DNA of 64,000 bases from Aptenodytes patagonicus (Eukaryota > Chordata > Aves > Sphenisciformes > Spheniscidae): positions 7,187,001 to 7,251,000 of the forward strand of contig NC_134954.1 in the NCBI RefSeq assembly GCF_965638725.1, in the 5' to 3' direction. Under the pieces are notes generated by a model. It worked only from the letters and a program-made list of their open reading frames with translations, had not been told where the DNA came from and searched no databases. The position numbers and the translations under genes are program-made. Below are positions 1 to 9,900 of this stretch, piece by piece (within the stretch, counting starts at the first letter, position 1; every line of letters starts with the position of its first letter).

Positions 1-3000
1 CACTCACCATCTTGTACTTTTATCATATCCCTCCATGACATCTAAAGACATCTCTGACAATGTAAAATAGAGTACAGTGTAGAACTGGAGGACAACTGAC
101 TGGATTTTAGTTCTTAGAGTATGGGACATTAAAAAAAAAAGAAAAAAAAAAAGGCCTACTGGAACAGAAGTCCCAATTATATATTCCTCCTGGAAAGGTT
201 GGCAAGGAAGGAAAACTTCTTCGTAACTATTGACTATAATTACTATAAAAATTAATAAGTATAGATAATAAAGACATTTCCGGAAACTGAATTACTGGAA
301 AATCTTCTCATCTTTTGAATTTGACAAAACAGTATGGAAGGGGCTTCGTTACGTTACCTTTTGTGCAGTAATTTCTCATGGCACAAAATCACATTAAAGC
401 TAAGGCTTTAGCTAATCTTCAACAACTCTAAGACTGAAACTGAAAGACTAAACAAACCCAACTCATAGATTGGCTTCATTTGACATTAGATGTGTAGCAT
501 TTGAAATGCTGATGTCTTTTTTCAAGTTAAACACATTAAAATTGAAAGAAGAGACATTATCATCTTTAACATATATGCAACAGCAATGAAAAGAAAGCAG
601 CTGCTGTTGTGGATCATAGTTACCATAGCAATGCATTCCCATAGTCACTTAGAGATTCATTTATAATAATAGCGGCTTTAGTAAAGAAGAATGCAAAAGT
701 TGCCAATAGCATTCATGTGGTCTCCTGTATTCCAGATTTTCACTGTTTACAATAACTTTATTAACAAATGGACAGTCACCACTGCCTGTGAAGGAACACG
801 ATAAAGTAAATTAGAGGGTTCATTTTCAGTTCCTTTCTTCCAATCTGAATAATTACTTGTAAATAATCCTTTGAAATCAGTAACATCAGACCCAGGACAA
901 CTCACTAAAAGTCTAAGCCAATGTCCAGTCAATGATCTATTAATTTTGGTGCAGTCTTATCAGGTTCATACTTATATAAAATAATACAAAAAGAAGAATA
1001 ACTTTCAGGGGCCCACAATTTCCACGCCATGAAAATTCTGATTACTATAAAATAAAACTTGCAGACTGATCATTGAGTGGCATATAGGAAGAAAGGAAAA
1101 AAAAACAACCCTAAACCCTCCCAGAAGACAAACCTGAAAATCCACGTTAAGCAATGATACATTTAAATAAACAGATGTATCAAATGCTATACAAGACTTA
1201 CACATAGAACTAATTGAACAAAAGCAAGCTACACATAAAAGTAGCAAAATTCTGCACTGAAAGAAAAGATCTTATGTGTTTATGGTAAAACTACTGTGTG
1301 AAGTTTGAAGATGAAAACAAATAATTGTTTTCACTGAGAGATTTCAAAATTTCCACAAGAAACAAACTAAATAGACTTCACAGAATAACATAAGCACTGT
1401 CACCTTATTGTTACACCAATATAAAGAACATACTGCATGAAATCAGAATAAAAATAGATGTCGACTTTAAAGGACAAAAATAATGACCATCCTTAACCTA
1501 TACTTGAAGATGCAAAGGAAGAGAAAGGAGACCTTAAAAATACTTTTGCAGATTTTGATATTCAAGTTCACTGCTATAATCAGCAAATGTGCGTATCATG
1601 ATGATAAAGCACATTTGCTAGGACGTTGGTTCAGCAAAGTAACTTGTAACATTACTCAGCTGTTCAAAGCATGTAATACTTAGACAGCAATTAAAAGGAA
1701 GAAGAAATTGAGGAAAAACGCCAAATTACTCACGGCAAAAATTCTACAGAGCCAGTGTTTCTGTGTTATGCTGCTGCATGTACAGTATGTTACGTGCATA
1801 AAATTCAAACCAATTAAAAATTTGATGATTACTTATAAAAAATGTAACCTTCTTCCTTTTTTCCATTTTTGCTTGCACTCTAAGCAGAAATGAGTATTGT
1901 ACATAGACAATTTAAAACACCAATTTACTGCAATTGTTTATTGGTTAAAGAAGGACACTCCCTCCCACTTCTCATATGACAGGTTAACCTAAACCACCTT
2001 TTAGGCGTTATTTTTCCAGAACCGCAATACTAATTTCATTTTGCCGTACAGTAAGTGGTACAACATAGTAAAATAGATTTTGAACCTGCAGAAGGTAGAA
2101 CACACAACAGAGGTTATGCTACATGTCCTCAGACAACTGCAAACAGTGTCCCTCCCTCCTGGTCTCTAAGATGACCGGGATAGATGGTTGGCTGGATAGA
2201 TGGTTTACACAGCCCAGCCATATATCCAGATTTCTTCAGATATGTTCTCTTTTCTGACAAGAGATCAAATTTGAAAGATGGCTGATGATATTGAACGTTT
2301 GCCGCAATCTGTGGATATCCCCCAACATAATAAAGATTCAGAAATCTCAGGCATGCCCAACTGCAGCCATTCCTGTGACACAGGCTTCTGAACTATGTGT
2401 AGGCAGTCAGTCTGATGCATGTGAACAGAAATATGTAAACTCTTGATTATAAAGGTGGAGAACTTAGAATTGTTCTTCCTGGCACATCTTTCAGACTTGC
2501 CTGGTTAAAGTGACAATGATCCCTATCTTGAAAGGTGATTCTGTGATTGGATGTGGGAATGAGTCTCCAGACAATTAAAAAAAAAGAAGGATGGTCCAGA
2601 CTATTTTGCAGTGTCTGCAAGGATTTTGAGATAGCTGTCATTTTGGACAGCTCCTCATTCTGCAGTTTGAAATAGAAGAGCTCAGACTCAAGTGCCCTAG
2701 TAAGCCAGAGTCTGTTATCAGACCTTAACATAGAGTTGCTGGATTATCTTTTCATTCTAAACTGTTTAAATTCTGGGTGGTTGTTTGCTTTCTCATGGAG
2801 AGAAAAGGCCTGGATCTATTCAAGTCTTCTTTCAAATCAATATACTAGATAATTTAATGTTGTGTAAGACGTCTCTGTAGCCATACAGTCTGTGATTTTC
2901 ATGAAGCCTCTTGATGCCTCTGAAAAGAGTAGGAATATATTATGTCCTCTTACGTTAAAGGTCTATGCATTACTGCAACACAACATTGTTACGGGAGATG

Positions 3001-4755
3001 TAAAAAATCCATATATGGAGCCAGCAATAATAGGTAACTGTTAGAATGACCTTCATAACATACAGCAAACTGAGACCCTATTGCTGAGCTACGGCAAAGA
3101 AGCCCTCTGTAACTAACCTAACCTGCTATACATCAGAGAACTTCACACACTTGCGCTCCACTGATGGTCTGTATTTTCATTCCAGTCACTGGAATCTTTG
3201 ATGAATTACATTGTCGTATATAATGAAGTCTTCACAGGAAAACTACTGTAGTTTATTTTGAAGCTTGGTCACAAGAAGGCAAGTCTAGAAAAACAGGAAA
3301 TGCAAATATTATAGTGCATTACCTCGTTTATTTTGCATTCCCCTGCACCTTGAAATGGATTCCCCTTTTCCCTTGAAATGGATCATTCACAAATCATGCT
3401 TTTTAAAAGTTATAAGACACATCTGTCATTCTCGCAGAATTAACCATTTTTTATTCAGTTGCTCTCCCTTCTTTGCTTTTACGTACCAACTTTGCCTCAG
3501 CTTTTTTTTTTCACTTTTCAGTCTTCCAAATGGAATCAGTTGCATCTTCCTTTCAGTCTCCTTTGTTTCTTTAAGCAGAATTTGTCAATCTGTGAAACCA
3601 AATTAGAGCCACACTGTATAAAAAGGTAGCCTCCACCTTCCTTTATCCCTCAGAAACAACCCCCCAGTCTCCAATGAATACCAATGAAACCTGAAATTTA
3701 TGTAACTCATATGCAACTTTTATGTAACTTGGAACAAGTTTTCTGATCTGTTTAGCAACAGCAGATTTATTTATTTGTTTATGGATTTGCAATGTCAAAT
3801 GCTTTAAGAACACTACATTGTTGTTGGAAAAGCATATTAGTTAAACTATTTAAAAGATTCTTTGTACTTTAAAACGACGTTTTCATCTAGTAAATATTCT
3901 CTTCATATTCAGAAGGATCAAGTTGTTTCGCTATAACTGAGCAAATGAGAAAGCCTGAGAAATAAGCAATGTAGAAAATAAACATTAATTCAATATATTT
4001 GTTTATATTTGGATTTGTTAGTGACTTAATAAGTTACAGACTAAATATTGTTAGATGAAAAAACACTACCAGCATGTAAAGAAGACCAAACATGTCTGGC
4101 TACTGACTTTGGAGTTTACATCCAGCAAAAAAAATCAGTTCAGCTTTCAGGATCTATTGTTATTATCTGAAACGTGGCATCAAGCAGTGTGCCCACAAAT
4201 GAAGACTTAAGGATGACTGTATGTATTTGTTATGTGTATATATTTATTTTCTAACAAAACCAGTGGTTTGTAGACTAGAACTCGCTGATTGGATGATTCG
4301 TCCCTACAAACAGCGTTTGACAAGGCATGTTGAATGAGATACGGTCATGCCCGATATGCACCAAGAGGCGCAGGCTCACTGTACGCATTCAACAGCGACA
4401 AAATCTCAGTACGATGGATTCTTTAAGCTGTTTTTATACATATAAATGCCAAAACACTGTACATAGGGAGATAAGTACACGCTAATGGAAAAAGACAAAT
4501 GCATTTCCAATATTCTAGATACTAAGCGCTTAAATTTATATATCATGGAAATGAAATAACTGGAAATTATCCAGTCTGCTACACTTCTTCCCCCAACGAT
4601 CATATTCCCTACTGCACTTTTGAGACTGAACAGGCAAGATGAAGGTTGTCTTTAACTTGGGAGACTACAGGCTCACTTTAAGAAAAGCAGTAGTGCAAGA
4701 ACTAAGACTTTCACCTGTTTTTCTTCTTAATCTCTTCTTCCCTGTTCTGCGTTAG
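1..4755. other. Upstream intergenic DNA, no gene seen
   Basis: AT-rich non-coding DNA before the DIPK2A CpG island. The open frames here are all under 100 codons, frequently lack ATG starts and show no recognisable protein domain. In mammals the divergent neighbour of DIPK2A is SLC9A9, but no SLC9A9 exon was recognised. An interrupted A-run lies at 131-152, and a short GATGG/GATAGATGG-like tract at about 2170-2205. Nothing else could be supported. Confidence 0.7.
131..152. repeat. Interrupted poly(A) tract
   Basis: Ten A, one G, then eleven A. It may be a simple repeat or the remains of a retrotransposed tail; no adjacent retrogene is visible. Confidence 0.8.
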
Positions 4756-4771
4756 TTTTTTTTTTTTTTTT
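4756..4771. repeat. Poly(T) run, T16
   Basis: Sixteen consecutive T followed at once by ACAG. This resembles a strong 3' splice site on the + strand, but no exon could be identified after it. It lies about 400 bp before the CpG island. Confidence 0.85.
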
Positions 4772-5688
4772 ACAGAATGGTTCTTAACCTGTGGCAGGAA
4801 CATCGACACGGAGATTGTGAAGGCAGTCTGCACAGCACGCTACATTCTCCGTTCAGCTGACTGGATGGCTGCAACCTGCAGGTTCTGCCCTCCAGGTTCG
4901 GGATGGGATGAACGCGTTCCGAAGGCCCAGGTGTAGCGGTCCCACCATAAAACCGAGTCGTTATCAAACACACCAACTGCCCGTGCCAGCACTGGAACCT
5001 GAACCTGGAAAACCTGCCCTGTGACCCCAGCAAACCGAAGCGGTTTGCGCACCTGTGTTTACCGCTGTCAGTTGTTTGTAAACTACAGTCTCGTATGAAG
5101 CGTTTTGCACGAACCTCAGTTCTGTGCTGCTTTCCTGACGAAAAGCACCGTAAACCGGGCACGAAGGGCAGGCCTCCGGCCCCCGCAGGCTGCCGGGCGC
5201 CGGCCGGCCAGGCGTGCCGGCACCTTCCCCGAGGGCGAGAGACCGGGTCCCGCACCGCTTGGGCGTCCCGGGCGCTCGGCAGCCGCGGCACCGCCGTGCG
5301 TGTCACCGAGCAGCCGCTTAGCGGCAGGTCTGAGCCGCGCTGGCGCCGGTGCCGCCGTGCCAGGCGGTAGCGGCGGTAGCGCCGCGGCGACCCTTGAGGG
5401 CGGGCGGCCGCAGCGCTGTGAGGCGCCGGCTGCGCCGGGCCGCGAGGGGCGGGCGGAGCCGCGCGGAGTGAGGTGACCCTCAGAAACCGCACCGGCAGCA
5501 ACGAGGCCGGGTCCCGCCGGTCGCGCGGCGCGGCTGGCCCGGGACAAGCCTCCGGCAAGCCGCTTCCCGCTGTGCGGCTGGCGAGCGCCTCCGCCCGGCG
5601 CCGCGGGGGAGGAAGCGGACAACGCGGCGGCCGCGGCTGCGGGTCCCTCCGCCTCCTACCCGGGCGGTGCAAGAGCCCGGGGGCGGCC

Positions 5689-5720
5689 GGGGGGGGGTGG
5701 GGGGCGAGGAGGAGGGAGGG
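5689..5720 (+). repeat. G-quadruplex-prone G tract
   Basis: A G9 run, one T, a G6 run, and further GG/GGG/GGGG runs occur within 32 bases on the + strand. This satisfies the usual four-tract quadruplex pattern. It lies in the DIPK2A CpG island, about 530 bp before the start codon. Confidence 0.6.
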
Positions 5721-5884
5721 GCGCCCCGCCCCGCCCCCTCCGACCGACCGCCTCCCGCCCCGCCCCTTCCTCAGCGCGCGCGCACGGACCTCCCCGAGCC
5801 CCGCCCTCCTCGCTTCCACCCCGCGCGCGTGGCGGCCCCTCCCCGCGGCTCCGAGGGGGGGTGGGCCGCACGCGACCCCGCCGC

Positions 5885-5894
5885 GTCACGTGCA
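5885..5894. promoter_or_regulatory. CLEAR-like E-box
   Basis: The palindromic E-box CACGTG (5887-5892) is embedded in GTCACGTG, which matches eight of ten positions of the CLEAR element GTCACGTGAC bound by TFEB/TFE3/MITF. USF and MYC/MAX bind the same core. It lies about 365 bp before the DIPK2A start codon inside the CpG island. A GCCAAC motif follows immediately. Binding is inferred, not shown. Confidence 0.45.
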
Positions 5895-6005
5895 GCCAAC
5901 CGCCGCGGCCGCCGGCGCTCGCGCGAGGCCCCTCCCCGGGTGGGCGGGGTCAGCGGCGGGAGGAGGAGACCGCTCCGGCGGGGGGCGGGCGGCTCGCGCC
6001 CACCT

Positions 6006-6025
6006 CGGCGGCGGCGGCGGCGGCG
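6006..6025. repeat. CGG trinucleotide repeat
   Basis: About 6.7 uninterrupted CGG units within the DIPK2A promoter or leader. Tracts of this kind are length-variable in vertebrate CpG islands. Confidence 0.85.
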
Positions 6026-6073
6026 CCCCTCCCCCGGGGGCGGGGCCGCCCGGGCCGGCGGGCTGCTGGCACC

Positions 6074-6100
6074 TCCCCCCCCCTCCCCCTCCCCCTCCCC
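6074..6100 (-). repeat. C-rich tract, G-quadruplex/i-motif-prone
   Basis: Four C runs (9, 5, 5 and 4) are separated by single T residues. On the - strand this is four G runs with one-base loops, the pattern that folds most stably as a parallel quadruplex. It lies about 155 bp before the DIPK2A ATG and just before the AT-richer patch at 6117-6132. Confidence 0.65.
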
Positions 6101-6216
6101 GCCGTCCCCTCAGTAACTTGGCTGCATTTTATCGGGCGAGCGGCGAGGCGGAGAGTTTATTGGTGCCGGAGCTGCGGCGCGGCCGGGGCGGGGAGCGAGC
6201 GCGGCGGAGGGCGGGG

Positions 6217-6243
6217 GGCCCGGCCCGGCCCGGCCCGGCCCGG
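6217..6243. repeat. GGCCC pentanucleotide repeat in leader
   Basis: Five full copies plus two bases of GGCCC end nine bases before the DIPK2A ATG. If transcribed it would form very GC-rich structure directly next to the start codon. Confidence 0.85.
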
Positions 6244-6252
6244 TTCGGGACG

Positions 6253-6906
6253 ATGCTGCGGCTGGTGTCGCTGAAGTTGGGGCGGCTGTACCGCTACGTG
6301 AAGCTGGCGGTGCTGGGCAGCCTGGCGGCGGCGCTGGTGCTGAACACGCACTCGCTGCTGGCCTCGCTGCAGCGCAACGAGCTGTCGGAGCGGCGCTTCC
6401 TGCAGCTCAATAAGTGCCCGGCCTGCTGGGGCACCAGCTGGTGCCGCAAGTTCCTCAACGGGCAGCTGCGGCTGGAGAGCTGGGGCCGCCTGCGCCTCTT
6501 CGACTTCTTCAACGTCAAGAACGTCTACTTCGCGCGCTACGGGGAGCCCCGCGAGGGCAGCCGCCGCGTCGTCCTCAAGCGCCTCGGCTCCGCGCAGGAG
6601 CTCGCCGACATCGACACCAAGATCTGCCGCCGCGCCACCGGCAGGGGCCGCTGCGACCTTCTCCAGGCCCTGCACGCCACCGAGTTCGCCAGCCTCAACG
6701 GCGACGTGCGGCTCCTCACCCCCGACGCCGTGGAGGGCTGGTCGGACCTGGTGCACTGCCCCTCGCAGCGCCTGCTCGACCGCCTGGTCCGCCGCTACGC
6801 CGAGACCAAGGACTCGGGCAGCTTCCTGCTGCGCAACCTGAAGGACTCGGAGCGCATGCAGCTCCTCATCACCCTCGCCTTCAACCCCGAGCCGCTGGTG
6901 CTGCAG
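6253..6906 (+). CDS. DIPK2A: DIPK2A coding exon 1 (residues 1-218)
   Basis: Encodes the N-terminal half of DIPK2A. The ATG is chosen because it is the first ATG after the promoter, has A at -3, and starts the family's MLRLV-type N-terminus. A basic stretch (residues 1-17) followed by a hydrophobic segment (about 18-30) looks like a signal peptide or signal anchor, in keeping with entry into the ER/Golgi. A cysteine cluster follows (C55, C58, C64), then C125, C134 and C169, probably disulphide-bonded. K109 in VVLKRLG is a candidate nucleotide-binding lysine; this is my inference from position. The exon ends CTGCAG with donor GTAAGC, phase 0. It is far richer in G+C than exons 2 and 3, as expected inside a CpG island. 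It is one residue shorter than the human exon, in the arginine-rich stretch near residue 104. Confidence 0.97.
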
Positions 6907-9900
6907 GTAAGCGCGCCCGACGGCGCCCGGCCGGCCGGGAGTGCCGGGGCGAGCGCCCGCTCTCCTTGGGGCTGCACAGCCGCCCCCGGCTGGGCAGGGG
7001 CCGGCGGGCCCCTTTGCCGGAAGCCCGGTCCCGGCCGAGCCGTCCCCCCCTCCTCCGCCGCGGCCGGGGTCTCCTTCGCCCGCCGCGCCGGGCGCGGGCG
7101 GCTGTGCCTCTGCGCGGGGGAGAGCGGGGCTCCTGGGAAGCTGGCCTCCAACGGCGGCGGAACGCGGGGGTCCTCCTCTAGGTCTTTGCCCTAACAGTGG
7201 CTCTTACGTAAAGAGAAGAGCCGCGTGGGCTGAGGAGGGGGTCTCCGATTCCCGCTCTGGGCAGGAGGCGTTTCTTTCTCTCACTCAGTCTCACGGTTTT
7301 TTTTCCCTTCTTCCTCAAAGGCTCCGGGCGTTTTCCCGGTTTGTCTTCCTCCTCGGTGCTACCGTGCCTCAAGGCTTTAACTCGTTCTCCATCCTGCTTG
7401 CCTTTCTCATCTGGGCGGGGAGCTCGCTCTTCTGTTGGGGAGCGACCGGCGAAAGCAGGCAGCTGTTGTGCGGGCAGCGGGCGGGGCGGCACGCTGGAAG
7501 GCAGAGGCTTTCTGGTGGATTTACGCCTTTCTTACGGTTGAGTGTTAGGCTTCAGTCCCGCGGCGTCTCCCATAATACCTACGTTCCTAGGCAGCTATGG
7601 GAATCGGTGGTTAGTTTCTTAGGGTCTAGTTTAATAGATAGTGGGTGGAGACTTTACTGTGATGCTACTGTGCTTTCCTTGTCAAAAACTGACTCGGGCT
7701 GTGTCGTGTTCTTATGTGAACTAAATAGAATTTTTGTGTTCCTGGTGGTAAAAATTAGAAATGGGTATTTCGTCGCCTGAAAATGGAGCGACAAATAAAT
7801 GAACGGTATTCTCTGTTTTCAGCGGTTACATATTTTCTATCCTTTAGTTAGGAGGACTGGTTATGTGCGTAGACCAGAAATTTGTGCTTTAACATGTCAT
7901 GTAAATTTTTAGGTGAAAAATTTTTAGGAAACTGTTTTATTCTGTGGCACCGCTCAGTTGCTTCTGTTACATATCTATCTAGATTGGGAGCTTTGCATTT
8001 CGGCTCTTAGCACTATCGAGGGAACTCCAAGTGTGCCTCTAGCGTGTAAGTTTGGACTCGGGAATTGTTTCGTCTAACTGCTGGACTGTCCTTGCCTTTA
8101 TCCAGTGTACGATAAAAAGAATATTTGCAAATATGTTTGAAAGCATCACTGCATGATTACTGTTACAAACATCTGCTGTTTCTCTAGTGAGAGGCCAAGA
8201 AATACCTAATGCTAAGAGAGCAAGTTCACCTACTGATTAATTTCTAGAGAATGCATTTATGAACTCTACTTAATTAAAAATATGTTTTTGGGTAGTATGC
8301 CTTCTGCCCTTCAGTCTCTCCATATACAGCTCTTGGGTTTTGTTTTCAAAGTTTCCAGTTTGCTCCTCAATGGACTTAGGGTGCAGTATGTCTCTTGCAT
8401 TTTGCCGTGAAGTTGCTCCTGAGTACAGTGAAAGAGGAAACTCCACTTAAGTGAGAAAATTAAAACCTCTTCGCTCTGCTGAGTATATTTGGAAATTCTT
8501 TCAGAATCGATTTGGTTTGGCTGCATTTCATACAAGACTGGTTCCAACGTACTGAGCATAGACCTAGATGGCCAGAAAACAGGTCTGTGTGTTTCTCCAT
8601 AATTTGCGGGGCCAACGCATTCTTTACAGACAAAGGGTATGGCACAGTTGCAGCATTTTCTATTGTGGGGTGGATCAAAGGCAGTGGGCAGCACTGGTTG
8701 ACTTAAGAGCCTTGATTCCTGTCAGCTTCTTGATAAGCTGTGGATGAGCCCTGAGGCTGTCAAGCAAATCTGTTGAAGAGATGAAAATCTTTGGACGTGA
8801 ACTTAACAAGCACTTTGCTCGCCGTTTATCTTAGCGAAGGTGCTGCTGAGAGCAGAGCAGGTGAAACTGGTGGGAAGCGAGGCAGCCTTTACCAGTCCAG
8901 AGTGTGGTAAAGTTGTCTTGTCAGAGGAAAAGTGTTTTGCAGAGTGTTGTAAATGTTGATGAATAGGCACATTCTGGAAAATATTTCTGGGGAACTTCAG
9001 GCCAGCTTCGTGTGTTGAAACACTCTTAATACATTCTCCTGAAGAGTATTCATCAACTTTGGTAATGGGCACTGAAGGTTTGAATACCTTCCCTCAGTTG
9101 GGAAAGAAGTATCTTAAATATATGAATCTGAATGAACTCTTCTCATTTGCATAACGTGTCACATACCTGTACTTAAACACTTAAACACTCCATTCTCAGC
9201 CTCTACCCGAGAAACATGTAAGGAACGAGAAACACATAAGGAATGGATAATTCTGTGTTATGCAGGTATTGCAACAGCAAGATGCAAGGCAGTCTTTATG
9301 AGAGGGGTGAAGTTACTTTCCAGAAGTGATAACTGACTACTGAGAAGTTTGCTTGTATTTATACATAAGATGTGTAAAACATCTTCTGGTATAGTTTCTG
9401 CAGTATTGACGAGGGCAGATACTGGCACGGGAATGAGACCTGTAGGCTTGTTCTAAAAATCGGCTGCTTCCAAGAAAGGAAACCTGCATGACGTCATGGG
9501 AAGAATCAGATTTTAATTTTAAGTAAATAAATAAAGAAAAACTTGATGCATTTAACTGATGCTGTCTGTCACAAGAAGGCACAAGGAAAAGCATTGCTAG
9601 TTTTTTGCCTTGAGCTTTTCATGAAACACCACTGTGAGTGTTTAAAACACTGTCATGACTAACAGTTTTGGTTTAGAAGCAGAGAGGACTTGTAAATTCT
9701 TGGTGTTCCCGTGCATTAAAGTTCTGTGTTCTTTAATTAAGTTACAGGAGCACTGTAAATAGGCACTGAATTTAAAGCTTGATCTTTGATTTATAACAGA
9801 AAATTCCCTTTAATCATCTACTAGAGCTAGTAATTTGTGGATTCTAAGACTTTTTGCCAGAGATTGGGATTTTAGCTTGAAGCCTATTTGGAGTATGGAT

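Larger units (their letters stand above)
5150..7190 (+). promoter_or_regulatory. DIPK2A: CpG island promoter of DIPK2A
   Basis: Base composition changes sharply from AT-rich to very GC-rich, with dense CpG, between about 5150 and 7190. The island spans the presumed promoter, the 5' leader, coding exon 1 and the start of intron 1. Several Sp1-type GC boxes are visible, for example around 5943-5950 and 6036-6047. No canonical TATA box is placed convincingly; an AT-richer patch at 6117-6132 (GCATTTTATC) may lie near the start of transcription. Such TATA-less islands usually drive broadly expressed genes with dispersed start sites. The transcription start cannot be read from the sequence. Confidence 0.88.

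Noticed and set aside
6157..6756. A 199-codon antisense frame across DIPK2A exon 1
   Set aside because: It is the reverse of GC-rich codons in a well-supported exon; openness follows from codon composition.
6414..7181. A 255-codon + strand frame overlapping DIPK2A exon 1 in another phase
   Set aside because: Arg/Pro/Ala-rich shadow of the real exon and the GC-rich intron start; no domain.
6907..7194. Continuation of the DIPK2A frame past the exon 1 donor to 7194
   Set aside because: The GTAAGC donor and the perfect family join to exon 2 show this is intron; the read-through stretch has no family match.
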